Positions 1 through 7,028 of a stretch of 34,686 nucleotides of DNA are shown one piece after another (the stretch's first letter is position 1; the number at the start of each line of letters is the position of its first letter). The translations under genes were made by a program, and so were the position numbers. Source of the stretch: Clostridiales bacterium (lineage in GTDB: Bacteria > Bacillota > Clostridia > Christensenellales > Borkfalkiaceae). The DNA is taken from the NCBI GenBank assembly GCA_015055725.1, contig SVHO01000013.1:1-34686 (forward strand), in the 5' to 3' direction. The notes under the pieces were generated by a model. That model saw nothing but the letters and a program-made list of their open reading frames with translations. It made no database searches and had not been told where the DNA came from.

Positions 1-1142
1 GGCATAGAGGTTTCCGCCATAATTTCCGGCGCTTTCGAGCCTTGCCTATACACCAAGATTTTCCCTGGGGACAACCCATCTTCAGCAAGGTCGTCTAAAT
101 CAACCGAGCCGTCTTCAACTGACATAATACCCATTGAAAGCCTGTTCATAAATTCGTGTTTACGATTTTTAACCGCGTTAAACGCACGTTGAACGGGAAT
201 AAGCCTATCAATAACGCTAATTCCAAAAAACGCGCCCGCTTTTATAAGTGACGATTGCTTAACAAAGGGAAAAGCACGCGTTCCGCCACTTCCGTTAACG
301 TAAGGCAAATCACCACAATAAAGCAACTTTCCGCCTGCAACCGTTATAAGTCTACCAAATGGAAATTCACTTGACGGTTTTTCGTATCTTTCAATAACGA
401 TAACGGCGTCGTTAAGCACGTCTTCACTATTTAAGTAAGTTGCGTTTTTAGTTAGGTTATAAACTTTTACTTTTCCGCCCTTCACCCTAACGCCATACTT
501 TTCATAAACGTCTTTAACGGTTAACGCCCTTGCGTGTATAATACTATCGCAATCACTCAACTCTTCGTTATATAAACTATCTGGGAATATTTCAAACGGT
601 GAAACTGGCAGAACGCAAACGTTGCCTTCAAAAACTTCGTTGCCGTCAACTTCACCAATCTTTTCACCGATAGAATTGTTCCAAACAACCTTGTAAAACC
701 CTGTGCCACAAGTTTCACTCCAAGCAGTCACCTTTCTTATCACAGCGTCAAAATCACATTGTTTAAATGCATTTAATAGCAGTTTTTCAGCAATGTTTGC
801 AGACGCAACGTCTTTATCGTCGTCACTTTTTGGCCTTACTGAAACGCTTGTTTGTATGCGTGAAAACTTGGCTATTCTGCTATCAATAATAGGCGCAATA
901 TGGTTATACACACCGCGGTTTTGCCAGTAATAAGTTTTCCCTTCCTTTTCAATTTCACCACGTGAGTTCAAGTCACAATATTGATTGCCCGAAAGAAAGT
1001 TCATATTAAGTTCCCATTGTCTTTCACAACACAAACGCTCTTTACGGCGATTTTCAAAATCGCCTTCAACCTCTTTCACAAGTTCTTCAGCGTATCTATC
1101 GCGTTGATTTTCTTGCGCAATTAGGTTTTCTTTTTTACTCAT
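1..1142 (-). CDS. phage portal protein, 3' end beyond window
   Basis: An open frame of 380 codons starts at the ATG at 1142 and is still open at base 1, so the C-terminus is missing. The protein begins MSKKENLIAQ and has features of P22-like or Myoviridae-type portal proteins: a charged N-terminal helix, a conserved early segment on the theme 'WxxNxxFLSGNQY' (about residues 45-55), a long alpha/beta region with 'SETCGTGFYKVVW' (near residue 145), and 'RAFNAVKNRKHEFMNRL' further on. Portal proteins form the dodecameric ring at the capsid vertex through which DNA is packed. The ATG overlaps the stop codon of the preceding small gene (ATGA), so the two are translationally coupled. Its position just downstream of terminase is the standard phage order. 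The family call comes from pattern and context; the exact portal family is not certain. Confidence 0.75.
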   Translation of the reverse strand, partial: MSKKENLIAQENQRDRYAEELVKEVEGDFENRRKERLCCERQWELNMNFLSGNQYCDLNSRGEIEKEGKTYYWQNRGVYNHIAPIIDSRIAKFSRIQTSVSVRPKSDDDKDVASANIAEKLLLNAFKQCDFDAVIRKVTAWSETCGTGFYKVVWNNSIGEKIGEVDGNEVFEGNVCVLPVSPFEIFPDSLYNEELSDCDSIIHARALTVKDVYEKYGVRVKGGKVKVYNLTKNATYLNSEDVLNDAVIVIERYEKPSSEFPFGRLITVAGGKLLYCGDLPYVNGSGGTRAFPFVKQSSLIKAGAFFGISVIDRLIPVQRAFNAVKNRKHEFMNRLSMGIMSVEDGSVDLDDLAEDGLSPGKILVYRQGSKAPEIMAETSM

Positions 1143-1447
1143 TTTTTCTCCTTTTTTTGTTCTTTTTCAAGCAATTTTAAAAGTCGCACTTTCTCTTCCT
1201 TTAATTGTTCGTCAGTCATTTCCGAAAGTGGTTGTTCTTGACCTTCAAGCAAAATTTTAAGTGCGGTAATGTCGGGCGGAACGTTCTTTTTAGTCACCTT
1301 TTTTTTAGTGAGCTTTATTTCCCCTTCTTCTCCGCTAACGTACTCTTCAACCACTTCGGTTTGGTCGTATCCAAGCGCTTTTTTTATGAGCGCTTCTTTA
1401 AGGTCTACAGTAGAAAGTGTCGTTTGCTTTTTACTTTTTTCTCTCAT
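1139..1447 (-). CDS. small phage protein resembling the C-terminal part of terminase small subunits
   Basis: A 102-residue, very lysine- and glutamate-rich protein. Residues 17-65 (EALIKKALGYDQTEVVEEYV, then a Lys-rich stretch and NVPPDITALKILLE) resemble the 'KKALGYxYxEVxEE...KKxVPPDxTAxxFWLKNR' segment near the C-terminus of many small-terminase proteins. The N-terminal helix-turn-helix DNA-binding domain of those proteins is absent, and the final Trp-containing motif is replaced by a charged helix. It overlaps the 3' end of the terminase large-subunit gene by 17 bases and ends in an ATGA overlap with the portal gene, so all three are one transcription and translation unit. Whether it works as a small terminase, a scaffold-like accessory or a degraded remnant cannot be told from sequence alone. 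Confidence 0.6.
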   Translation of the reverse strand: MREKSKKQTTLSTVDLKEALIKKALGYDQTEVVEEYVSGEEGEIKLTKKKVTKKNVPPDITALKILLEGQEQPLSEMTDEQLKEEKVRLLKLLEKEQKKEKK

Positions 1448-2324
1448 TCATAACTTTTCTAATAAGTCGCTCCTTGTCTTTTTGAATTAAAGTCTTTTGT
1501 TTTTTAATCGGGTGGGCTTCAGGTTTAGTCATAAGATAATACCTAAGTTCGTCCATACTGTGGTCGTCGTGTTTTTTAGGAACGTCACCTTCTCCCCAAC
1601 GATAAGTTTTAATCTCTCTAATAAGATTTACACAGTTAGGGAAAATATAGAGTTTCGGCTTGCCATCAACAACTTTTAGATATTGTTTAACGCGCTGTAT
1701 TCCACTAAATAAATCCTTATTAACGCGTGGATTAACGTTTATACCCTGCTCGTAAAACAGTTCCGAAACGCTTTTAGAAGACGCCAACGTTCTTTGATTT
1801 GATGCCGAGTCTATAAGGGCGTCTATCCGCCCGTTAATCCCCCTTTTCCAACCCAAATTATCGCTTATCTCTTTAATCTTTTGCGCGTGATAACAAACGT
1901 CTTTTCCTGCTTCGTAATGCTCGGCAACTACGTATACGTTCGAATCAAAATCAACTGCATACCAATGAACTGATAACGGATTGTTTAGCCCTGGGTCGAT
2001 TGAAAGAGTGTCTTGCCACTCGAACGGGACGTTAAACGGTTGGTCTAAAACGTGAATATCGGGGTCAAACTCTGGATAAACTAGCCCGCTTGAACTCTTG
2101 AACCTTCCGTATCGCCTACTCTCTAACTGGTCGTTTGACAAAGTTTTAGTGAGTTCTTCTACTTCTTGTTCGTTTAAATATGGATTATCCGCCCACTCCA
2201 TAAATTCAAACCACACTTCTTTGGAATTTGCGCTGTTTAAATAAATTTCGTCGTGAACGAAGGTTAACCCTTTAAGTGGCGTCATCGTGCCAAATATATC
2301 CCCACGCTTATCTAAAACGCGCAT
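1431..2324 (-). CDS. phage terminase large subunit, 3' part (end of ATPase domain plus nuclease domain)
   Basis: This frame carries the C-terminal part of a terminase large subunit, the motor that pumps and cuts phage DNA. Acidic residues of the RNase H-like nuclease appear in order: LSIDPG, then ALIDSASN, then DDHSMDELRY. The listed start at 2324 is only the first Met in this frame. The same frame is open further upstream and there encodes the Walker B segment 'LDFVWFDEEPP' (about 2345-2380), which must belong to the ATPase domain. The frame joins the 5' part by a -1 shift at the run of six A (2454-2459). Rejoined, the gene would run from 2863 to 1431 and give about 477 residues, a normal terminase length. 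See the entry for the 5' part and the finding on the frameshift. Confidence 0.8.
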   Translation of the reverse strand: MRVLDKRGDIFGTMTPLKGLTFVHDEIYLNSANSKEVWFEFMEWADNPYLNEQEVEELTKTLSNDQLESRRYGRFKSSSGLVYPEFDPDIHVLDQPFNVPFEWQDTLSIDPGLNNPLSVHWYAVDFDSNVYVVAEHYEAGKDVCYHAQKIKEISDNLGWKRGINGRIDALIDSASNQRTLASSKSVSELFYEQGINVNPRVNKDLFSGIQRVKQYLKVVDGKPKLYIFPNCVNLIREIKTYRWGEGDVPKKHDDHSMDELRYYLMTKPEAHPIKKQKTLIQKDKERLIRKVMNERKK

Positions 2325-2863
2325 ACGACACTCGTCATAAATATCTTTTGGCGGTTCTTCGTCAAACCAAACGAAATCAAGCGAACTGCCTTGAAATTTT
2401 TCTCTCCCCTGGTCACAAGACTTAAAACCGATAACCGAAATTCCACCAACGAGTTTTTTACTTTTATTTGGTCTATAACGCCGTATTCTGGGCTGTCTTT
2501 TTTGCCCGAAAGCATAATAACTTCTTCAATATATCGTTTATCCAAATAATGCAAAACCTTTCGTTGCGCAACGTCTCGTTGAACTTGTTGAGAAAGAGAA
2601 ACCACCCAACCGAAAACGTTATTTCTATTTTGTCTATACGGGTGAATTCCACGCGCCATATACACCGTTTCCACCGCACCGCATTCAGTTTTCCCACTAC
2701 GATTTCCGCCGAAAACCCATCTATTTTTCTTTTGGCATTTATGAAAAGCAAGTTGTTTTAAGTGCACCTTTTCCCCTGCATTATAATTTGAAAGGTTATC
2801 AGCCATAAGCCTTAATCGTTCTTCTTTTTCAATTGCAATTAGTCTTTCTATTATCTCTCTCAT
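2312..2863 (-). CDS. phage terminase large subunit, 5' part (ATPase Walker A), frameshifted
   Basis: The N-terminal part of terminase large subunit. Walker A is VFGGNRSGKTE at about residues 51-60 from the chosen start. I chose ATG 2863 (MREIIERL) because GGAAGGGCGG lies just upstream; an in-frame ATG at 2902 has no SD and sits inside the promoter. After the codon AAC at 2455-2453 this frame turns to nonsense (it reads VEFRLSVLSL where the -1 frame gives a sensible Walker B region) and stops at 2312. The junction is GTA AAA AAC TCG: one extra A restores the frame. It is therefore either a one-base deletion in a homopolymer, an assembly error, or a -1 slippery site. A small-terminase gene is not found upstream; the next gene is a chromosomal MATE transporter with its own terminator. 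Confidence 0.75.
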   Translation of the reverse strand: MREIIERLIAIEKEERLRLMADNLSNYNAGEKVHLKQLAFHKCQKKNRWVFGGNRSGKTECGAVETVYMARGIHPYRQNRNNVFGWVVSLSQQVQRDVAQRKVLHYLDKRYIEEVIMLSGKKDSPEYGVIDQIKVKNSLVEFRLSVLSLVTRGEKNFKAVRLISFGLTKNRQKIFMTSVVCAF

Positions 2864-2886
2864 ATCCGCCCTTCCGATTTGGCCAC

Positions 2887-2914
2887 ATTTTAGCACCCGC
2901 ATCTTTTATTGCAA
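2887..2914 (-). promoter_or_regulatory. sigma-A-type promoter for terminase gene
   Basis: The -35 box TTGCAA (2909-2914) is separated by 16 bases from the extended -10 box TGC-TAAAAT (-10 hexamer at 2887-2892). It lies directly upstream of the SD and ATG at 2863 and downstream of the MATE terminator, so the phage module here appears to have its own transcription start. Confidence 0.5.
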
Positions 2915-2944
2915 CACACTTATGACACTAAAATTTAAAAAAAC

Positions 2945-2983
2945 AAAAAAGGCTTAAGCGCAAAATTTTGCTTAAACCTTTTT
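2945..2983 (-). terminator. intrinsic terminator of the MATE gene
   Basis: The arms AAAAAAGG-TTAAGC and GCTTAA-CCTTTTT pair with one internal mismatch, and the minus-strand transcript ends in a T run. It sits 50 bases after the MATE stop and separates the chromosomal gene from the phage module. Confidence 0.7.
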
Positions 2984-3033
2984 CTTTTTATTAGATTAAA
3001 TTATATAAATTTTTTTAATTAAATGTTTGTTGC

Positions 3034-4401
3034 TTATCCTTCTAGAACGTTATTTTTTATTTTTTTGAAAAGATTTGGCACAACTATTAAATAAGTTGCA
3101 ACCGTCACACTCCAACTCGCTATATACGTTATAAATATAGTTGAAAAATATGGAAAAAACGGGAACACTAATTCTAAAAAAGCAACCCTAAACACCGCCG
3201 AGCCAAACACACTTATAATTAGCGAAACTATCGGTTTGCCTAAGGCACGAACTGTATTTGCAAAAGTTTCCATCGTTCCACATAAAAAATAAGAAAATCC
3301 CATAATTGTTAGCCTTGTTGATGCAAATAAAATTGCTTGTTCACCACTAACGATAAACGAAACCAGCCAAGGCGATAAAAGAGCAAAAATAGAACCCACA
3401 CCAAATTGGAATACAAACACCAAAAGAACTGTTGTTGGGATAATCTTTTTAATTCTATCAAAGTTTTTGGCACCGAAGTTTTGGCTAACAAACGCCATAC
3501 CCGACATAGCAATTGCGTTTCCGATATTATAAATCACTGCGTCGAATTGTTGCGCGGCCGTGTTGCCCGCAGTTCCGTTCACACCGAACGAATTGACTTT
3601 TGATTGAATAAGCACGTTAGATATATTAAATGCTAAACTTTGCAAAGCCGAAGGTATGCCTATTGCGGATATTTTACTTAATTGTTCCTTAGATATCCTT
3701 AGATATTTCATTTTAAGGCAACCATACCCGTCACTTTTTAACAGCACTCTTATGGATAAAGTTGCAGAAATTGCTTGCGAAACTATGGTTGCAATTGCCA
3801 CACCTTCAACCGTCATTTTTAAAACGACAACGAAAAACACGTTTAATATAACGTTAACCGTTCCCCCTATTGCAAGAAAAATTAAAGGTCTTTTTGTATC
3901 GCCAACCGCACGTAAAATAGACGCGCAAAAATTATATAACATCATAATAGGCATACCTAAAAAGTATATCCTTAAATAAACGGTTGCTAAATCTAAAATC
4001 GCAGGGTCACAACCCATTAAAAGCAAAAACTGTGGAGCAAGCGGAACGCCGATTGCAAGCAAAATAAAACCTGCAATAACCGCTAAAAGAATAGCCGTTC
4101 CCACAGTTTTTCTCGCGCCTTCTAAATTGCGTTCGCCAACGTATCTTGCAAGCACGACGTTTGCGCCGATAGAAAAGGCAACGAAAAGGTTTACTAAAAG
4201 ACCGCTAAGCGAAGAATTTGCCCCAACCGCACCAACGGCTTCATCTCCCACAAAGATACCCAAAATCATAATATCTGCGGTATTAAATAAAATTTGCAAG
4301 ATATTTGCAAATATAAAAGGTATAGAATAAACCGTTAATTTTTTAATTATCGACCCGTTAGTTAAGTCCATTTCACTCTTTTTTTTAATACTCGCAGTCA
4401 T
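3034..4401 (-). CDS. MATE family efflux transporter
   Basis: A 455-residue membrane protein with about twelve hydrophobic segments in two homologous halves, the usual size and layout for the MATE (multidrug and toxic compound extrusion) family. The first half opens with 'MDLTNGSIIKKLTVYSIPFIFANILQ', typical of the clostridial NorM/DinF-like branch, and contains 'VGANSSLSGLLVNLFVAFSIGANVVLARYVG'. The second half opens with 'AIGIPSALQSLAFNISNVLIQ'. It should export cationic drugs or metabolites using a Na+ or H+ gradient in the cytoplasmic membrane; the substrate cannot be predicted. The start is set by AAAAAAGGAGAAGATA-ATG. It is transcribed alone: a structured leader lies upstream (4402-4567) and a terminator downstream. 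Confidence 0.92.
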   Translation of the reverse strand: MTASIKKKSEMDLTNGSIIKKLTVYSIPFIFANILQILFNTADIMILGIFVGDEAVGAVGANSSLSGLLVNLFVAFSIGANVVLARYVGERNLEGARKTVGTAILLAVIAGFILLAIGVPLAPQFLLLMGCDPAILDLATVYLRIYFLGMPIMMLYNFCASILRAVGDTKRPLIFLAIGGTVNVILNVFFVVVLKMTVEGVAIATIVSQAISATLSIRVLLKSDGYGCLKMKYLRISKEQLSKISAIGIPSALQSLAFNISNVLIQSKVNSFGVNGTAGNTAAQQFDAVIYNIGNAIAMSGMAFVSQNFGAKNFDRIKKIIPTTVLLVFVFQFGVGSIFALLSPWLVSFIVSGEQAILFASTRLTIMGFSYFLCGTMETFANTVRALGKPIVSLIISVFGSAVFRVAFLELVFPFFPYFSTIFITYIASWSVTVATYLIVVPNLFKKIKNNVLEG

Positions 4402-4448
4402 TATCTTCTCCTTTTTTAAGCCCTATTTTATTGCCTACAAAATAAAAA

Positions 4449-4498
4449 AAGTAAAAAGTTGGCTAATGGAAAATTCCTTTTTAGTCATCTTTTTACTT
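4449..4498. terminator. terminator-like hairpin in the folA-MATE interval
   Basis: The 10-base arms AAGTAAAAAG (4449-4458) and CTTTTTACTT (4489-4498) are perfectly complementary, with a second small palindrome (GGAAAATTCC) in the loop. Read leftwards, it lies between a candidate promoter at 4562 and the MATE start, so it could act as an attenuator of MATE or as a terminator for transcripts coming from folA. A 17-codon open frame (4488 to 4435) lies in the same stretch. Confidence 0.45.
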
Positions 4499-4561
4499 CT
4501 TTTTCTAAAATAAAAATTTAATTTTTTTAGCTAATTTCGTTCGGTGACGAAAGTCAAATAA

Positions 4562-4570
4562 ATTATAACA
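4562..4570 (-). promoter_or_regulatory. extended -10 promoter candidate for the MATE gene
   Basis: TGT-TATAAT on the minus strand (TATAAT at 4562-4567) is a perfect extended -10. No convincing -35 is seen at 15-18 bases. A transcript from here would have a leader of about 150 bases with a TTTCGT/ACGAAA hairpin near 4537-4552 and the 4449-4498 hairpin before the MATE ATG. Confidence 0.35.
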
Positions 4571-4591
4571 ACACATTTTAGTTTGAAATTG

Positions 4592-5089
4592 TCATATATC
4601 CTTGACAAGATTATTTTTATAAGTAGTGAACTTTATTTTATATCCGTTGCTTTCAAGTTCGTCGCTCTCTTTTTCCATCACCCAGCCGTCAAGTAAATCA
4701 AGGTTTTCAAAGAACACTTGCGCGCCCCCGTCAGCATCAACTTTTGTCACGAGCGCTTCCGTGCAGTATGGTAAAAGCGTTTTATAAAGCATTGCGCCAC
4801 CGATTAAGAAAACGTCGTCTTTAGGATACTTTTTGATTTCTTTTGCAAGTTGTTCAATGCTATCAACAACCACGCAGTCATCACGCTTTAACTTAGTTGA
4901 TAACACGATATTTATTCTGTTTTTTAAGGGGTTTCCGTTTGGAAAAGATTTTAAGGTGTTTGAACCCATAATCACAACTTTATCTTTAGTTGTTTGGCGG
5001 AAAAACTTCATATCTTCAGGGATAGAAAACAATAAATCATTATCCTTACCAATACCCCATTTTTTATCAACGGCAACGATTGCCTTCAT
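4592..5089 (-). CDS. folA: dihydrofolate reductase
   Basis: A 165-residue protein that reduces dihydrofolate to tetrahydrofolate with NADPH in the cytoplasm. Family marks are visible: WGIGKDNDLLFSIPEDM, with the catalytic acidic residue Glu25; the NADPH-binding VVIMGSNTLKSFP; and VFLIGGAMLYK, the conserved GG near the cofactor. Its ATG overlaps the thyA stop by one base (TAATG), so it is translationally coupled to thymidylate synthase, the enzyme that produces its dihydrofolate substrate. It is the last gene of the operon that starts at the 6983-7011 promoter. A perfect TTGTCA/TGACAA hairpin spans its stop codon but has no T run after it. Confidence 0.95.
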   Translation of the reverse strand: MKAIVAVDKKWGIGKDNDLLFSIPEDMKFFRQTTKDKVVIMGSNTLKSFPNGNPLKNRINIVLSTKLKRDDCVVVDSIEQLAKEIKKYPKDDVFLIGGAMLYKTLLPYCTEALVTKVDADGGAQVFFENLDLLDGWVMEKESDELESNGYKIKFTTYKNNLVKDI

Positions 5090-5919
5090 TATACAGCTAC
5101 CTCAAACTTTTTATCGAGTTTGTTAAATTTATAGTCAACGAGCTCAAAATCATCAACGGTGAACTTATAAAAATCTTTAACGTTAGGATTAATTTTAATT
5201 TTAGGTGCAGGGAACTGCTCGTTTTTAAGCATTTCTTTAACGACGGGAATGTGCCTATCATAAATATGCGCATCTGCAATAACGTGCACTAACTCACCTG
5301 CAACCAACCCCGAAACTTGCGCGAGCATCATAAGTAAAACTGAATATTGAACAACGTTCCAGTTATTTGCCACGGCAACGTCGTTTGAGCGTTGGTGAAG
5401 TATTCCGTTAAGCACGTTTCCACTAACGTTAAAGGTCATTGAATAAGCACAGGGATAAAGATGCATTTCGTGCAAATCTTCAAAGTTATAAATATTGGTC
5501 ATGATGCGCCTTGAAGACGGGTTGTTTTTTAAATCGAACAACACCCTATCAACTTGGTCAAATTCACCTTCTTTATATTTGTGTTTTATGCCGAGTTGAT
5601 AACCGTATGCCTTACCGATAGAGCCCGTCTCATCTGCCCAACTATCCCAAATGTGACTGTTAAGGTCGTTTATATTGTTAGATTTCTTTTGCCAAATCCA
5701 CAAAATTTCATCAATAGCCGACTTAAACGCCGTTCTGCGAAGAGTTAGAATAGGAAATTCTTCACGCAAATCATAACGGTTAACTATGCAAAACTTTTTA
5801 ACCGTATGCGCGGGCGTTCCGTCAAGCCACTTTGGGCGAACGGGAAGGTCTGTATCCCAAAACCCGTTTTCAATAATATCGGTACAGTTTTTAATAAAAA
5901 TTTCATCTGCTTTGCTCAT
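5089..5919 (-). CDS. thyA: thymidylate synthase (ThyA type)
   Basis: A 276-residue enzyme that methylates dUMP to dTMP using methylenetetrahydrofolate. The catalytic cysteine is Cys157 in HLYPCAYSMTFNV, phosphate-binding arginines are in SSRR (136-138), and the dUMP-binding segment is HQRSNDVAVANNWNV (175-189) followed by DAHIYDRH. The sequence is divergent from the E. coli enzyme (PCHAFFQFYV and QRSCDVFLGLPFN at the same places) but keeps the catalytic layout, and such divergent ThyA proteins occur in Clostridia. The start is supported by AGGGGGATGAAAT before ATG. It lies 11 bases after the SDR gene and overlaps folA by one base. Confidence 0.93.
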   Translation of the reverse strand: MSKADEIFIKNCTDIIENGFWDTDLPVRPKWLDGTPAHTVKKFCIVNRYDLREEFPILTLRRTAFKSAIDEILWIWQKKSNNINDLNSHIWDSWADETGSIGKAYGYQLGIKHKYKEGEFDQVDRVLFDLKNNPSSRRIMTNIYNFEDLHEMHLYPCAYSMTFNVSGNVLNGILHQRSNDVAVANNWNVVQYSVLLMMLAQVSGLVAGELVHVIADAHIYDRHIPVVKEMLKNEQFPAPKIKINPNVKDFYKFTVDDFELVDYKFNKLDKKFEVAV

Positions 5920-5930
5920 ATTTCATCCCC

Positions 5931-6716
5931 CTAAAACGCATCTTTGCTATGTTTTTTCCAACGGCGCGCTATAAAAGATAGCACGATTTTTTTCGGCGCA
6001 ATTTTCATAATCGCGTTCAAAAACTTGTTAAATGCGCCAGGTATATATTTAACTTTATTCTTTTTAACTGCTTTTAACGATTTTTTAGCAACGAACTCAG
6101 GCGACTTTGCCGAGAGTTTGCCCCAAAGCCCTTGCGACTTTATTTCTTCAACTATATCTTGCCTTGTCGGGACGCCACCTGGCAAAACAACCGTCACCTT
6201 AACCCCTTCTTTCTTAAGTTCATAGTGAAGTGAAGTAAAAAAGTTGGTCAACATAGCCTTGGTTGCACTATAAAGCGCAAAATACGGCATCGGCGATTGC
6301 CCGGACATGCTACTAATAGTTATAATTTCAGTCTCATTTTCTCTGCGAGAGAGAAGCGCGTGTGTTAAGCAAACGGTTGCTTCACCATTAACGCGCAGTT
6401 GGAACAACACTTTTTCTTTAGTGTATTCCATAAACGCCTTTTGGGTATCAACCCCCGCAACGTTGATTATGCGATTAAAGTTTATTTGCTTTCCGTCAAT
6501 ATATTCAAGCATTTTTTCGCGTGAATTTTGGTCTGTTAAATCACACGCAAAAAATTCTACATCACAGCCGTATTTTTCTAAAAGAGAATTTTTAAGTTGC
6601 GTAAGTTTTTGTTCGTTGCGCCCGGTTAAAAAAAGGCTATCACCATTTTTAGCACACTCAAAGCAAAAGGCTTTCCCTATTCCGCCCGTTGCCCCGCTTA
6701 TAAAGGTATAACTCAT
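5931..6716 (-). CDS. short-chain dehydrogenase/reductase (SDR family)
   Basis: A 261-residue classical SDR. The Rossmann fold begins SGATGGIGKAF (7-17, TGxxxGxG), followed by NVAG at 85-88, the catalytic Ser at 135-136 in ISSMSG, and Tyr149-x3-Lys153 in YSATKAM. The C-terminal 50 residues are basic (AVKKNKVKYIPGAFNKFLNAIMKIAPKK), a tail seen in the DltE/YqjQ-like group of SDRs that may sit at the membrane. The substrate is unknown. It lies between the TM1266-like gene and thyA in one operon (2-base and 11-base gaps), but a metabolic link to dTMP synthesis is not evident, so the placement may only mean shared expression. Confidence 0.88.
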   Translation of the reverse strand: MSYTFISGATGGIGKAFCFECAKNGDSLFLTGRNEQKLTQLKNSLLEKYGCDVEFFACDLTDQNSREKMLEYIDGKQINFNRIINVAGVDTQKAFMEYTKEKVLFQLRVNGEATVCLTHALLSRRENETEIITISSMSGQSPMPYFALYSATKAMLTNFFTSLHYELKKEGVKVTVVLPGGVPTRQDIVEEIKSQGLWGKLSAKSPEFVAKKSLKAVKKNKVKYIPGAFNKFLNAIMKIAPKKIVLSFIARRWKKHSKDAF

Positions 6717-6718
6717 AG

Positions 6719-6961
6719 TTATTTTGTGATAAGAACCTTACTGCTAACGCCGTTAACCATGCCGAGTTTACCCGACAAACTGTTGATAACCGTTTGCGGT
6801 GCGTCCATAATAACGCTTATAACGTTAACGGCTTTTTGTTTATATGGTAGCCCAAGCCTGCCGATAATGTATTCGCCAAAATCGTGCAACAAGGCGTTAA
6901 TTTTTTCAACGGCATTAACGTCGTTAACGATAATTGCCACAACTGCAATTTTGTTTTCCAT
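6719..6961 (-). CDS. TM1266-like putative regulator of the iron-only hydrogenase system (ACT-like)
   Basis: An 80-residue protein (ENKIAVVAIIVNDVNAVEKI..., with DFGEYIIGRLGLPY and NVISVIMDAP) matching from memory the small ACT/NikR-like fold family named after TM1266, annotated as a putative regulator of the iron-only hydrogenase system. Family members usually read 'xGIIVEDRESVEKxNxILHEYGDYIIGRMGIPY'. No cofactor residues are evident. I chose ATG 6961 over the in-frame TTG at 6964 because the SD AAAGGAG lies 7 bases before the ATG and only 4 before the TTG. It is the first gene of an operon with an SDR, thyA and folA, not with hydrogenase maturation genes, which is unusual for the family. Confidence 0.8.
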   Translation of the reverse strand: MENKIAVVAIIVNDVNAVEKINALLHDFGEYIIGRLGLPYKQKAVNVISVIMDAPQTVINSLSGKLGMVNGVSSKVLITK

Positions 6962-6982
6962 CAAAATTCTCCTTTAGTTAAT

Positions 6983-7011
6983 ATTGTATCACAACCTAAA
7001 AGTTTGGTCAA
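6983..7011 (-). promoter_or_regulatory. strong sigma-A promoter of the TM1266-SDR-thyA-folA operon
   Basis: TTGACC (7006-7011), a 17-base spacer and TACAAT (6983-6988) lie about 20 bases before the start of the first gene. There is no other strong promoter-like site before thyA or folA, so the four genes are probably one transcript. Confidence 0.75.
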
Positions 7012-7028
7012 TAAAAACCCCTAAACTT

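Noticed and set aside
2864..2902. Longer start for terminase at ATG 2902
   Set aside because: No SD, and it would put the -10 and -35 boxes inside or at the edge of the coding region; ATG 2863 has a clear SD.
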